64,000 nucleotides of DNA from Vibrio sp. Isolate34 (GTDB lineage: Bacteria; Pseudomonadota; Gammaproteobacteria; Enterobacterales; Vibrionaceae), in NCBI RefSeq assembly GCF_022397915.1, contig NZ_JAKEUO010000003.1, positions 178,518 through 242,517 of the forward strand. Reading direction: 5' to 3'. This document shows positions 18,752 through 28,318 of this stretch, piece by piece. A program made the position numbers and the translations under genes. The notes under the pieces are model-generated. The model saw only the letters and a list, made by a program, of their open reading frames with translations, was not told the DNA's origin and did no database searches. Each line of letters starts with the position of its first letter. Positions within the stretch are counted from its first letter, which is position 1.

Positions 18752-19741
18752 ATGTCTCAATATGTTGTATGTGCTCTGTATAAATTCGTAGCACTTGATG
18801 ATTACCAAGAAATTCGCCAACCACTCACAGAATTGCTAGAAGCCAACCAAATCCGCGGTACTTTGTTACTTGCGAGTGAAGGCATCAACGGCACTGTTGC
18901 TGGTAAGCGCGAATCTATCGACGCCCTTCTTCAATGGTTCAAGCAGGACTCTCGCTTGGCTGATGTCGTTTACAAAGAGTCATTCAACGAGGAACAACCA
19001 TTCAACCGCACTAAGGTTAAGCTTAAGAAAGAGATCGTAACCATGGGCGTTGAAGGCATCGACCCTCGCCACGTTGTCGGTACGTACGTTAAGCCAAACG
19101 AATGGAACGACCTGATCTCAGATCCAGATGTGATCTTGGTGGATACTCGTAACGATTACGAAGTCGATATCGGCACATTCAAAAATGCCGTAAACCCAAA
19201 CACGGAAACCTTCCGTGAATTCCCTCAGTACGTTGAAGAGAACCTCGACCCTAAGAAACACAAGAAAGTCGCAATGTTCTGTACTGGCGGTATTCGTTGC
19301 GAAAAATCAACAGCCTACATGAAAGAGCAAGGCTTTGATGAGGTCTACCACCTTGAAGGCGGCATTCTAAAGTACTTAGAAGAAGTCCCAGAAGAGGAGA
19401 GCATGTGGGAAGGCGACTGCTACGTATTTGATGGACGTGTTGCGGTTAACCACCAGCTAGAAAAGAGCGGTTACGATGTGTGTAACGCTTGCCGCCTGCC
19501 AATCACTGATGAAGACAAAGCGTCTGAACATTTCGAGAAAGGCGTAAGCTGCCCTAAGTGCATTGATAAGCACAGCGACGAACAGAAAGCGCGTTTCCGC
19601 GAGCGTGAAAAGCAAGTTCAACTGTCAAATGCTCGTGGCGAAACCCACGTCGGTGGCGAAGCTGCTCACCTTATCGAGCAACGTAAGAAAGAGAAGCTAG
19701 CACACAAAGAGCAACAGCGCTCTGGTAAAAAAGGGAAGTAA
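18752..19741 (+). CDS. trhO: tRNA uridine(34) hydroxylase TrhO (YceA)
   Basis: The 329-residue rhodanese-related protein belongs to the family that hydroxylates U34 of certain tRNAs to form ho5U. It has an N-terminal ferredoxin-like domain (1-about 100) and a rhodanese domain with the active-site loop CTGGIRC (Cys at about 177 and 183). A C-terminal zinc-finger-like region (CNACRLPI and CPKC) and a basic tail follow. AAGGAAAAAC precedes the ATG. Flanking terminators suggest a single-gene unit. Confidence 0.95.
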   Translation: MSQYVVCALYKFVALDDYQEIRQPLTELLEANQIRGTLLLASEGINGTVAGKRESIDALLQWFKQDSRLADVVYKESFNEEQPFNRTKVKLKKEIVTMGVEGIDPRHVVGTYVKPNEWNDLISDPDVILVDTRNDYEVDIGTFKNAVNPNTETFREFPQYVEENLDPKKHKKVAMFCTGGIRCEKSTAYMKEQGFDEVYHLEGGILKYLEEVPEEESMWEGDCYVFDGRVAVNHQLEKSGYDVCNACRLPITDEDKASEHFEKGVSCPKCIDKHSDEQKARFREREKQVQLSNARGETHVGGEAAHLIEQRKKEKLAHKEQQRSGKKGK

Positions 19742-19794
19742 GCTTTCTGCTTTAGACCTATGGTTATAAACGGGTAACTTATAGCTATAAACAT

Positions 19795-19843
19795 AAAAAG
19801 GGCACAAGTTCGAAGACGATTCTTCGAGTTTGCGCCCTTTTTT
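19795..19843 (+). terminator. Rho-independent terminator after trhO
   Basis: AAGGGC...TCGAAGA pairs with TCTTCGA...GCCCTT around a short loop, with internal mismatches, followed by six T. A-rich sequence on the other side makes it potentially bidirectional. Confidence 0.8.
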
Positions 19844-19932
19844 GATCGCTTTACTGCTTTGTGTTTTGAACCACATTTCTTTCGATAAATTGCTTCTATA
19901 CTGTCAGTAATTCGACTAGAGAGGAAGTGCCA

Positions 19933-20190
19933 ATGCTCAATGAAAACCATGCCTTTATCTTAGATTTCCCAGATCTTAAATTAGACATTGTTCAGCTCAA
20001 CCACGACGACGAAAAATTCAAAGCAGACATGCAGAAATACCACCAACTCGACTACGACATCCGCCAATTAGAAATCTCTGGCAGCCCTATCGATGACGAC
20101 AGCATGCACAACCTAAAAGTAGAACGCATGGAGCTAAAAGACTCACTACACAAACAGCTCACTCGACATCACGCGCTTAAGCTCGTTTAA
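19933..20190 (+). CDS. YdcH-family small protein (DUF465)
   Basis: The 85-residue, charged, largely helical protein is typical of the YdcH/DUF465 group, whose function is poorly defined. GAGGAAG sits 5 nt before the ATG at 19933; the GTG at 19927 overlaps the ribosome site and is unlikely. The 14-bp palindrome CTCGTTTAAACGAG covers the stop codon. The gene is isolated between two terminators. Confidence 0.8.
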   Translation: MLNENHAFILDFPDLKLDIVQLNHDDEKFKADMQKYHQLDYDIRQLEISGSPIDDDSMHNLKVERMELKDSLHKQLTRHHALKLV

Positions 20191-20216
20191 ACGAGTTCTA
20201 CAAATATGACTTTTAG

Positions 20217-20242
20217 AGCCACGCACACCGCGTGGCTTTTTC
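20217..20242 (+). terminator. Rho-independent terminator after ydcH-like gene
   Basis: An 8-bp stem, AGCCACGC with GCGTGGCT, is followed by a T run. Confidence 0.85.
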
Positions 20243-20313
20243 GTTTAATCCGTCTATCAATCGATTATGGTATTGTTTGCTTATAAAAAGCTCAGAATAA
20301 GGAAGTGGAAAGA

Positions 20314-20790
20314 GTGACAGTCAAGGAAGACAAACTACAATTCCAACTCGTTTCAAACTCAGAATTTGAAGAGCTGTTTGCTTGCGTCAAACAAGGTATT
20401 TTCGAACACGTCGACAATGTGTTTGGTTGGGATGACGAGTTCCAACGTAACCGCCTGTTAAACGACTACCAACCTCCTTGGTTTCATTGTATATATCGCG
20501 AAAAGGAAAGAATCGGACTCGTCTGCTTTAAACCTTACGACAATGCATACCATATCCACCTTCTGATCATTTACCCTCAATACCAAGGTAAGATGCTCGG
20601 TAAAGAAGTCATGTCACTCATCCAAAACAAAGCCCATCAAGAGCAGCGAAACCAAGCCACCCTCTCTAGCTTTAGAAGTAACGCTCGCGCCATCAGCTTT
20701 TATCAGGCGCTTAGCTATCAGGTTGTTGATGAGTGTGATGAGGATTTCGTGGGGATGGCAGTCTATCTAGACAACAGCCTACTTCCTTAA
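20314..20790 (+). CDS. GNAT-family N-acetyltransferase
   Basis: The 158-residue GNAT-fold enzyme transfers an acetyl group from acetyl-CoA. The central strand IHLLIIYPQYQGKMLGKEV carries the acetyl-CoA pyrophosphate loop (Q-x-x-G-K-x-x-G variant), and SNARAISFYQALSYQ is the usual C-terminal motif. The substrate is unknown. TAAGGAAG 8 nt upstream supports the GTG start at 20314. Its stop codon overlaps that of the convergent manA gene by 4 nt. Confidence 0.82.
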   Translation: MTVKEDKLQFQLVSNSEFEELFACVKQGIFEHVDNVFGWDDEFQRNRLLNDYQPPWFHCIYREKERIGLVCFKPYDNAYHIHLLIIYPQYQGKMLGKEVMSLIQNKAHQEQRNQATLSSFRSNARAISFYQALSYQVVDECDEDFVGMAVYLDNSLLP

Positions 20791-21992
20791 TTAAAAGCTC
20801 TAGCCACTCGCCCTGCACTGCTCAATTCGTAATGACCAATATAGGCTGGAATAAATACAGACTGCCCTTTCGAGAGGGTCACATGCTCGCCTTTCTGACT
20901 CATTAGCGTTAAATCATCATCTATTGCCATCAAGATTTCAGCACCGCTTGTGGTGACTTTTTCTTGCTTTGGGCTATGAAAAATATTGAAATTAAAATCA
21001 CTGACCGGGATATCATAACTATCACATTGACCCAGTTTTGAGGGCGCTAACAACAAACGGTTAAACGGAATTGGAATGAACTCTGTACAAGCTACCAACT
21101 CAGCAACATCAATGTGTTTTGGCGTTAAACCGGCTCTTAGCACGTTGTCTGAATTTGCCATGATCTCGAGTCCGGTTCCCTTAACATAAGCATGCGGAGT
21201 GTTCGCATTCAAATACATCGCTTCACCTGGCTTCAGTGTGATCAAGTTAAGAAGCAGAACACAAAACAGACCGATATCGTTCGGGTACTGATGGCTAAGC
21301 TCAATGATCAATGCAAATTCTGTTTGATCTTGGTGAGCCGCTGCGTAAGTCAGAAGTTGATCTAATGCTTGCTGCTTACGTTGGTTATTTAGCGTTAATA
21401 AATCGCGGAAAAACGTCTCTAAACCTAGAGAGTTAAGGTTGTTACCAAACTCTTCAACCAAACCAGCAAGCTCGCTAGAATTCAATTGTCTGAATAGACC
21501 TAATATTTCATCGAACTCTCGAAAGCCATTCATCGCTTGATATTCAGTGATCGCGTAAACCAATTCAGGCTTGTGGTTCGAGTCTTTGTAATTACGGTGA
21601 CCTGCAGTCAGAGGGATCTTTGCTTGCTCTTCTCTCGCAAAGCCTAACTCAGCTTGTCGCTTGTTTGGGTGAACTTGAACAGACAGCGCTTTTTCTGCCG
21701 CTAATATCTTAAACAAGAATGGCAGTTCACCAAACGACTGCGCAATATCGCTTGATAGATAAGCGGGTTTATTCTTGTTAATCAGCTCAGATAGAGGCAC
21801 TAAATGTTGGTCAAGCTTCACCATTGAACAACCTTTCGGATGCACTCCCATCCAAACTTCCGCTTGCGGTTCTTGTGACTCATTTTTGAAGCCAAACAGT
21901 TCACGTATCGAAGAGATACTTCCCCATGCATAGTTTTGGATGGTGTTTTCCATTGGAAAAAATGAGTGTTCTGATGAGTGGCTGAGTGACAT
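20787..21992 (-). CDS. manA: Mannose-6-phosphate isomerase, class I
   Basis: The 401-residue zinc enzyme interconverts mannose-6-phosphate and fructose-6-phosphate. It starts near the NYAWGS motif, and has zinc-ligand regions QVHPNKRQAE and LNANTPHAYVKG. The ATG at 21992 is preceded by GGAAAAA; an internal ATG at 21953 has no ribosome site. It lies directly downstream of uhpC but has its own promoter region, which shares a 43-bp block and a CRP-like site with uhpT. This suggests induction by external hexose phosphate. Confidence 0.94.
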   Translation of the reverse strand: MSLSHSSEHSFFPMENTIQNYAWGSISSIRELFGFKNESQEPQAEVWMGVHPKGCSMVKLDQHLVPLSELINKNKPAYLSSDIAQSFGELPFLFKILAAEKALSVQVHPNKRQAELGFAREEQAKIPLTAGHRNYKDSNHKPELVYAITEYQAMNGFREFDEILGLFRQLNSSELAGLVEEFGNNLNSLGLETFFRDLLTLNNQRKQQALDQLLTYAAAHQDQTEFALIIELSHQYPNDIGLFCVLLLNLITLKPGEAMYLNANTPHAYVKGTGLEIMANSDNVLRAGLTPKHIDVAELVACTEFIPIPFNRLLLAPSKLGQCDSYDIPVSDFNFNIFHSPKQEKVTTSGAEILMAIDDDLTLMSQKGEHVTLSKGQSVFIPAYIGHYELSSAGRVARAFN

Positions 21993-22085
21993 GGCTTTTT
22001 CCGTAGTGAGCCCTTTGAAGACAGTTCAAGAGAGCCGATTCTAATAACGTAAATAATTAGAAAGACTACAGAGAGCGGTTAGAAC

Positions 22086-22128
22086 CCACATGAGATGGGG
22101 TCTTAGACGCAATAGGAAAAATTCTTAG
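22086..22128 (-). promoter_or_regulatory. UhpA-type control region of manA
   Basis: This 43-bp block matches the uhpT upstream block (27395-27437) at 37 of 43 positions. Read on the minus strand it holds two CTAAGA repeats whose starts are 22 bp apart (22128-22123 and 22106-22101). It lies about 95-135 nt upstream of the manA start codon. Confidence 0.6.
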
Positions 22129-22150
22129 AAACGGATGAGACAGATGAAAA

Positions 22151-22168
22151 ACGTGAAAAGAGTCACAT
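22151..22168 (-). promoter_or_regulatory. CRP-like site upstream of manA
   Basis: GTGA-N6-TCAC at 22153-22166 followed by A is a full CRP core. It lies 24 nt upstream of the CTAAGA block, exactly as at uhpT. Confidence 0.6.
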
Positions 22169-22258
22169 TTGAATACGACATATAAAAACGCTGAAGATAA
22201 GATAGCTGCACAATAACCAGAAGACCATTAACAGCTATCTTATTGACGCAGAAACCCC

Positions 22259-23599
22259 TTACAAGCCAGAGCGAGCCTCTGCACTTTTCTGAGGTGATTG
22301 AGCTTGTAAGAAAGGCAGTAGAAGTAGCCCGATAACGGCCGCACAGGTCGAGATGGTAATGAAGAACCCACTCCAACCGTAAGTTTCTAGAACGAGCGCT
22401 AATGGATAACCAGAAAGTGCCGCCCCCATGTAGGCAAATAAGCCGACAAAACCTGTAGCCGCCCCGGCAGAATCTTTATGCGAACATTCTGCGGCAGCCA
22501 TACCGATAAGCATTTGAGGACCAAAAACAAAAAAGCCAACGCAAAATAGCCCAGCAGCTTGAAACACAAAGTTGGTTAACGGCATAAGCCATAAAGCGGA
22601 TACCGAAAGGAAGATGCCGATGGCAAACAGAATGTTCATAGGGCCACGGTTACCACCAAATAGCCTATCCGATCCCCACCCAGCAACAAGTGAACCAACG
22701 AAACCGCCAATCTCGAACAGAGACAATGCAGCGTTGGCGTTGATCAGACTGTAATCGTGCTCTTCGGTTAAGTATAAATTGCCCCAATCATTAACCGCGG
22801 TTCTTACGATATAGACCAACACATAACTAAAGGCGAGCAACCAAATGTACTTATTACTGAACACGTAAGTTTTCAAGATCTCTCGATAACTTAACCCTTG
22901 CCCATGGCTTTCTTGCGCCAACTCTAGATGATCGTTGCGCCACTTCCCTACCGTCGGAAGCCCCATTGTGGTGGGTTTATCACGCAAACGCCAACAAACG
23001 ATAAGACCAATAAAAACGCCAATCACACCCGGCCAAATAAACCCCGCTCGCCAACTGAATTGAAGAGTTAGGTAGCCCACAAGAATAGGAATTAGTGCCC
23101 CACCAACGTTGTGTGCTGTATTCCAGATAGCCCAGCGAAAACCTCTTTCAGAACGAGAATACCAAGTCGTCAATAGCTTGGAACACGATGGCCATCCCCA
23201 ACCTTGGAACCATGCATTAAGCACCCAAAGAGATATAAACGCAGCCAACGAGCTAGAAAAACCAAACGCGATATTGATCAAACCTGTCGCGATTAGGCCA
23301 AGCCCCATGAAATAACGAGGATTTGAACGGTCGGAGATCGTGCCTGATATAAATTTCGATAAACCATAAGAAAGGTAGAAGAGTGTGCCAATTAAACCGA
23401 TATCGCCTTTGTCCAATCCAAGATCAGTGATCATTGCTGGCGCGGCATAATTAAAGGTTTTACGAGTGAAGTAAAAACCTGCATAGCCAACATACATTCC
23501 TATCATGATGTGGAGACGCCAATAACGATAATTCTGATTGACCTCATCATCGCTTAGAGTATGACTTTTTGACGTTGTTGAGCGCAGAAATCCAAACAT
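22259..23599 (-). CDS. uhpC: UhpC-type hexose-phosphate sensor/transporter (MFS)
   Basis: The protein of about 446 residues belongs to the organophosphate:phosphate antiporter branch of the MFS, with twelve membrane segments. It sits immediately after the uhpB sensor kinase gene, the position of UhpC, which senses external glucose-6-phosphate and signals to UhpB. The ATG at 23599 (MFGFLRS) resembles other UhpC starts; a GTG at 23611 overlapping the uhpB stop is the alternative. A roles swap with UhpT is possible on sequence alone, but position supports UhpC. Confidence 0.87.
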   Translation of the reverse strand: MFGFLRSTTSKSHTLSDDEVNQNYRYWRLHIMIGMYVGYAGFYFTRKTFNYAAPAMITDLGLDKGDIGLIGTLFYLSYGLSKFISGTISDRSNPRYFMGLGLIATGLINIAFGFSSSLAAFISLWVLNAWFQGWGWPSCSKLLTTWYSRSERGFRWAIWNTAHNVGGALIPILVGYLTLQFSWRAGFIWPGVIGVFIGLIVCWRLRDKPTTMGLPTVGKWRNDHLELAQESHGQGLSYREILKTYVFSNKYIWLLAFSYVLVYIVRTAVNDWGNLYLTEEHDYSLINANAALSLFEIGGFVGSLVAGWGSDRLFGGNRGPMNILFAIGIFLSVSALWLMPLTNFVFQAAGLFCVGFFVFGPQMLIGMAAAECSHKDSAGAATGFVGLFAYMGAALSGYPLALVLETYGWSGFFITISTCAAVIGLLLLPFLQAQSPQKSAEARSGL

Positions 23600-23607
23600 A
23601 TTCGTTC

Positions 23608-25104
23608 TCACACTTTAGGTAATATAACGCTGATATCGGAACCCGAAGATGATCCATTAGCGTTGATTGTCATCTTGCCGCCGAGCGCCTGAATGCGCTC
23701 TTGCATACCACGAACACCCATTCCTTTAAGAAGATCCTGCGCTGTAAAACCAACACCATTGTCTGTAATTCGAAGATAAGCTTGATCGTCTAAAATCAGT
23801 TCTATTCTAATTTCACTTGCTTCAGCATATTTGTGGGCATTGTTTAAAGACTCTTGGCACAGTCGGAAGAGAGTAACCTTGAGCGTGTCACTCAAACATG
23901 AGTAATCACCTTGCCAATTTAACTGAATATCAACACCGTGATCCGAGAACTCCATTTCACGTATGAGCTGTTCAACGGAGTCCTTCAGGTCAAGGTCGTC
24001 CAACATTTTTGGTCTTAGCTTCGTTAGCAAACGCTTGGTGGTGTCATAAACATTCAACGACAATGATTCAATCGTACCAGCACAGCGAACGCTCATTTCA
24101 GCCGCATCGACACGTTTAATAATGCTTGCTTGAGTCCGAATTGCCGTGATGTTCTGGCCTATCTCATCATGTAATTCACGGGCAATATCACGGCGAACCG
24201 ATTCTTCAGCGGTGACTAACTGACGAGAAAGGTTTTGATTCCTAGAGAGCTCACTTCGTAATTTCGCGTTGAGATCTTTTTGTTTTTGAACCGCTAAACC
24301 AAGCAAGATACCTGTGATGGTCTGAGCGGAAAGAGACAAGAGTAAATCAGTAATTTCGAGTTTGGATGTGCCACTGTGGGCTGCAATCAACGCGACGCTA
24401 TTTAGCAGGGTAGCGAGCAAGGCGCCTTGCCATCCATAACGAACGGCGAGCAAGATAATAGGGATAGCCATACAGAACGGGGCGAAGCGCCTTAGTTCAT
24501 CTGGCAAGCTGGTTTGTATCAAAATACTGGCGACCAACAAGACGCTGTATAAAGCGATGTGACGGATTTTGAACTCAATGACATTGTTGATTAAGTAAGA
24601 GCTCAGTGGCGCCCACTTGTTTTGGAATAGGTAGTTCCAGACTAGATAACACATCGGCACCAACATCAAACCACCTGTGATACTCACCAACCACACCATG
24701 TAAACGGCTGGGACATGAGAACCCACCACGGCTACATTAATCAGTGAGGTGACCATGATTAAGCTCGCCATCACTAATAGGTGACGGTTTTGGTCACCGT
24801 AATAATACCGTTTGGCAAATAGAGTGGCTGGAATGCTTAATCCGCTGGCGATTAAAATGGTTAACCATTGAGGTTCATCCAGTAATAGAGCCAAGGCGAT
24901 CGCGAGCCCCCACTCTGCAACATAAATGGCAGGCCAATAGTGAGTACGAGTGTGCAGCGTCATACCCAATCTTAACGAGAATGGGAACAGCAGAATGGCC
25001 AACTCTGGATCGTTAATAAAATAGAAGGCAATAACCCATAAGCAAAACCATGCACAGCCAGCCATGAAGACGCCACATATGGAAGTGGCCAGATAGGAGC
25101 GCAT
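23608..25104 (-). CDS. uhpB: Hexose-phosphate sensor histidine kinase UhpB
   Basis: The 498-residue inner-membrane kinase has about eight N-terminal hydrophobic segments (to about residue 270). A HisKA_3 domain follows with the phospho-acceptor His in LHDEIGQ at about residue 312, and then an ATPase domain with DNGVGF and a glycine-rich GMGVRGMQER segment. It phosphorylates UhpA in response to UhpC. Its start shares one base with the uhpA stop, showing tight coupling. Confidence 0.92.
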   Translation of the reverse strand: MRSYLATSICGVFMAGCAWFCLWVIAFYFINDPELAILLFPFSLRLGMTLHTRTHYWPAIYVAEWGLAIALALLLDEPQWLTILIASGLSIPATLFAKRYYYGDQNRHLLVMASLIMVTSLINVAVVGSHVPAVYMVWLVSITGGLMLVPMCYLVWNYLFQNKWAPLSSYLINNVIEFKIRHIALYSVLLVASILIQTSLPDELRRFAPFCMAIPIILLAVRYGWQGALLATLLNSVALIAAHSGTSKLEITDLLLSLSAQTITGILLGLAVQKQKDLNAKLRSELSRNQNLSRQLVTAEESVRRDIARELHDEIGQNITAIRTQASIIKRVDAAEMSVRCAGTIESLSLNVYDTTKRLLTKLRPKMLDDLDLKDSVEQLIREMEFSDHGVDIQLNWQGDYSCLSDTLKVTLFRLCQESLNNAHKYAEASEIRIELILDDQAYLRITDNGVGFTAQDLLKGMGVRGMQERIQALGGKMTINANGSSSGSDISVILPKV

Positions 25105-25712
25105 TAGTATTGTTCTTGCGTGAACAGTTTCGCTAACTCAACGTTGTTTTTAACATTGAGTTTATCCATCGCATTAGCGCGGTGCACATGTACCGTTTTA
25201 TGGCTGACACCCAACTCTACGGCGATAGATTTTACATCGAGCCCTGTTGCCAATAGCTGACAGACTTCGCTTTCTCTTCGGGTGAGCTGATTTAAAGAGG
25301 CTTTGTTCTTTATTGGTGTCGCGAGCTTGATAGCGATATCGGGTGTGAGATAACAGCCACCATTTGCACTCGTGTGTACGGCTTGGATTAACTCATCAGG
25401 ACTGCAGCGCTTGCTGAGGTAACCTTTGGCGCCTAACTCTAATGACTTTTCAACCATCGCAGGAGAATCATGAACGCTCAACATGATGCTAGCAATGCCT
25501 GACGGTATCTCTTCTAACAAACTCAGGCCACTTTCACCCTGCATTGAAATATCCAAGATAACCACATCAGGATGACAACTTGGTAATCCGAGACGAGCTT
25601 CTGCCGCAGAGTTAAATTCACCTACTACCGTAATATCAGCTTCAAGGCTGAGTAATTGAGCAAACCCAGATCGAACAATAACGTGGTCATCAACAAGTGC
25701 AACATTAATCAT
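25104..25712 (-). CDS. uhpA: Response regulator UhpA
   Basis: The 202-residue NarL/FixJ-family regulator has a receiver domain (VALVDDH acidic pair; phospho-acceptor Asp54 in VVILDISM) and a C-terminal LuxR helix-turn-helix ([20 protein letters not shown]). It activates uhpT. The ATG at 25712 gives [10 protein letters not shown], the usual start; the upstream TTG is unlikely. Its likely DNA target is the repeated CTAAGA block found upstream of both uhpT and manA. Confidence 0.93.
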   Translation of the reverse strand: MINVALVDDHVIVRSGFAQLLSLEADITVVGEFNSAAEARLGLPSCHPDVVILDISMQGESGLSLLEEIPSGIASIMLSVHDSPAMVEKSLELGAKGYLSKRCSPDELIQAVHTSANGGCYLTPDIAIKLATPIKNKASLNQLTRRESEVCQLLATGLDVKSIAVELGVSHKTVHVHRANAMDKLNVKNNVELAKLFTQEQY

Positions 25713-25900
25713 GATAGTAACCAAAATTAAGAGTAAGAAAGAAAAATAGCCCCAATAGGAGCTATATAGAATTAAGTTTATTGATAGAGATGATACTGAA
25801 TCGAATTAACGATTGGTATGATCTCACGTGCTTTAAACCAATAAATCACGTGAGACTATCTACCCAAAACTATGCTTTCGAGAACAAGTACCCAGACAAG

Positions 25901-27295
25901 CTACGCGTTTTGAGACGCTAAGTGCATTTTCTTCGCGTGACGAATCTTCTTCTCTTCGGCAACTGCAACGAATAATAGCAATACGATACAAATAGCCGCT
26001 GAGGTATCGAGTGCAGCGAACGTTCCTTTCCAACCTGTTAAGCCGAAAATAGGTGTTCCGTCCGCAATCATACCTAAGCCAAGTTTTGCAAAGCTATCAC
26101 CGATTAGGTAAGCAAACGTGCCTTTCACACCATCCGCAACGCTGATTGCTTTCTTAGGCACGAAACCTACCGCAGCAACACCAATCAGTAACTGAGGACC
26201 GAACACTAGGAAGCCCAGCACAAACAGTGATGCTAAGTACATGAACTCACTCGTTGCGTGCTGGTAGAACTCTAGTGAAACGATAATCAGACCAAGCGAC
26301 ACACAAGCAACCAGTGCACGACGTCCGTTCGCAAGATCAGATAGATAACCCCACATTAGCGTGCCGACCAGAGCGCCAACCTCAAACAGCGTGAAGCCTG
26401 AAATCGCGGTTTCTTTTGATAGACCTAGCTCTTGATACGCATAAACGGTAGACCATTGATCGATACCGATACGAACAATGTATAAGAAGATATTCGCGAA
26501 ACAGAGTAGCCAGATCACTTTGTTTTTAAGGATGTATTCAACAAAGATCTCTTTCTTGGTCATTTGATTTTCTTCAGCGGCCGTGTCTTCTTCGCTGACT
26601 TCTTCATCAAACAATTCTTCAACCGTACCTAGACCGTATGCTTCTGGAGAGTCATTACCAAAACGCATACCAATAAAGCCAACCACAATCGCGATAATTG
26701 ATGGAAATACGAACATACCAATCACGTTGCCATCAAATAGGTAGTTAGCACCAAACAAAGCAACACCAGCAGCGCCTGCACCACCCACGTTGTGTGACAT
26801 ATTCCAAAGGCCTAAATAAGAACCTCGCTTGTTACGAGGGGTCCATTTAGTGATGGTTGAGTAACTTGAAGGTCCACCCGTACTTTGAAAGAAACCACTC
26901 AACGCATAGAAAGCCACCATCAAGAATAAACTCGCGCTGCCGCCGCCCATACTGAAGCTAAAGCCCAACATGGCAATACCTGAAAGAACAAGCATGAATG
27001 GCAGGAACTGTTTGGTGTTTTTACCATCGGCATAATAGGAAACAACCGTCTTACCGATACCGTAAGTAATTGAGAAACCCAAACCGATAAGACCAAGATC
27101 CGTCATTGATAACCCATAAGTAGAAATCATGTCGTTTTGTGCGACATTGAAGTTCTTACGGATCAAATACATGGTTAGATAACCGATGAACACCACTAGG
27201 TAAGATTGTAGGAAGGGCTTGAACCACATTTTTCTTCTGGTTTCCACCGGAAGATCCAGTGTCGGTTTTCTAACCTGATCTAGGAACTTTAGCAT
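25901..27295 (-). CDS. uhpT: Hexose-6-phosphate:phosphate antiporter UhpT
   Basis: The 464-residue MFS antiporter imports hexose-6-phosphates in exchange for phosphate. It has twelve membrane segments and the family signature around [19 protein letters not shown]. The ATG at 27295 follows AAGAGAG at good spacing. In E. coli uhpT lies after uhpC; here it lies upstream of uhpA on the same strand with a 188-nt gap. The CRP/UhpA promoter architecture lies upstream. Confidence 0.92.
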   Translation of the reverse strand: MLKFLDQVRKPTLDLPVETRRKMWFKPFLQSYLVVFIGYLTMYLIRKNFNVAQNDMISTYGLSMTDLGLIGLGFSITYGIGKTVVSYYADGKNTKQFLPFMLVLSGIAMLGFSFSMGGGSASLFLMVAFYALSGFFQSTGGPSSYSTITKWTPRNKRGSYLGLWNMSHNVGGAGAAGVALFGANYLFDGNVIGMFVFPSIIAIVVGFIGMRFGNDSPEAYGLGTVEELFDEEVSEEDTAAEENQMTKKEIFVEYILKNKVIWLLCFANIFLYIVRIGIDQWSTVYAYQELGLSKETAISGFTLFEVGALVGTLMWGYLSDLANGRRALVACVSLGLIIVSLEFYQHATSEFMYLASLFVLGFLVFGPQLLIGVAAVGFVPKKAISVADGVKGTFAYLIGDSFAKLGLGMIADGTPIFGLTGWKGTFAALDTSAAICIVLLLFVAVAEEKKIRHAKKMHLASQNA

Positions 27296-27371
27296 TGTAA
27301 ACTCTCTTATTATTGATGAGGTTTGCACGGCATATTACAGACCATGCACTCTTTGCAATTTGATAATTGAA

Positions 27372-27377
27372 ATAATA
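27372..27377 (-). promoter_or_regulatory. Candidate -10 element of uhpT
   Basis: TATTAT lies 17 bp downstream of the block edge ATGTGG (27400-27395, a poor -35). If the CRP-like site centre is set at -103.5, as I recall for E. coli uhpT, the transcription start falls near 27365 and this hexamer lands at -10. Confidence 0.4.
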
Positions 27378-27394
27378 AGGAGTCTAAAAAGCGA

Positions 27395-27437
27395 CCACAT
27401 GAGAGAGGGTCTTAGAATAACTAGGAAAAATTCTTAG
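27395..27437 (-). promoter_or_regulatory. UhpA-type control region of uhpT
   Basis: The 43-bp block shared with manA (37 of 43 identical) has two CTAAGA repeats 22 bp apart (minus-strand 27437-27432 and 27415-27410). With the CRP centre at -103.5 it would span about -72 to -30, close to the UhpA footprint known in E. coli. Confidence 0.65.
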
Positions 27438-27459
27438 TTCAGAATAAGGCATTATGAAA

Positions 27460-27477
27460 ACGTGAAGATCATCACTT
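27460..27477 (-). promoter_or_regulatory. CRP-like site upstream of uhpT
   Basis: GTGA-N6-TCAC at 27462-27475, 24 nt upstream of the CTAAGA block. The rest of the 27296-27697 intergenic stretch shows nothing further that I can recognise. Confidence 0.6.
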
Positions 27478-27697
27478 TGTTTAAAATGTGTTATCTATTG
27501 ATATCGCGATAACAAAAGGCATTCATCTCAAGGCTGACGAGACTTTAAACAAACAGAAACAAGTGGATTACTTCACTTAAAAAAAAACGCCAGTATCAGT
27601 TCATCACCATCAAGCTCCATGGTATGACCGAGACTGGTTCAACGTTCATTCTTATTAAAATAGATTCAATAGGCTTGTTACGTTTCGCCGAATCGTA

Positions 27698-28036
27698 CTA
27701 TAAACGCTTACCGCTGCCGTCTTCCCACATCACTTCACACTCTTCTTTGATGGCTGCTTTTAGCAACTCTACAAGTGGAAATGCGCGGCTACCGATATTC
27801 ACTGGCGCTTCAACAACTTCATCTTCGTTATCGTCGTCCGCATCGTTTGGGTCTACTGGTTGCTTCTGTTCGACCTCAAGCGCAACACGTAAATTACTCA
27901 AAGCTTGAGGTACCTCTGAAGCATCAATGGCACCAGGGATAGCGCCACTATGTCCAAGCATTTTGATGAACTGAAGACCGACCTCGCCAAACATGGTGAC
28001 GCTAGAATGAGCCTTACAACTAAACGTAATTAACAT
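27698..28036 (-). CDS. DUF1840 domain-containing protein
   Basis: The 112-residue cytoplasmic protein begins MLITFSCKAHSSVTMFG and continues LLKMLGH-like, the signature of DUF1840. A highly acidic linker (DADDDNEDE) separates an N-terminal alpha/beta part from a C-terminal helical part (AFPLVELLKAAIKE). Its function is unknown. It is divergent from the diguanylate cyclase gene across 282 bp, with a CRP-like core (28171-28184) in between. Confidence 0.8.
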   Translation of the reverse strand: MLITFSCKAHSSVTMFGEVGLQFIKMLGHSGAIPGAIDASEVPQALSNLRVALEVEQKQPVDPNDADDDNEDEVVEAPVNIGSRAFPLVELLKAAIKEECEVMWEDGSGKRL

Positions 28037-28168
28037 AATGAGTCTCTATAAAAATAAGTTATCTGCAAACTATGTTGAGGAAATCATTGAAAAGCAAGTA
28101 CATAATAATCAAGGAACTGCTAATAACCTGTCTTTCAAATACTTCACTCTAAAAGCAACTTGCACAGT

Positions 28169-28186
28169 CAGTGATATACATCACTA
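28169..28186 (+). promoter_or_regulatory. CRP-like site between DUF1840 and GGDEF genes
   Basis: GTGA-TATACA-TCAC at 28171-28184 is a complete symmetric CRP core. It is about 135 nt from both divergent start codons, so either or both genes could be targets. Confidence 0.4.
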
Positions 28187-28318
28187 TTGATAATGGCTTA
28201 ATTACCTTTTCATATGAAACCTTGATAGTAATCACACTAAATAGACACCTAAGCCTCTGCGTAGCTTGTTATTTAATCTACTATTAGCACCATTATCAAA
28301 AACTTTGGCACAAATCAC

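Noticed and set aside
22259..25712. Treating manA as the last gene of the uhpABC operon
   Set aside because: A 266-nt gap with a complete CRP/UhpA-type control block separates manA from uhpC, which indicates its own promoter.
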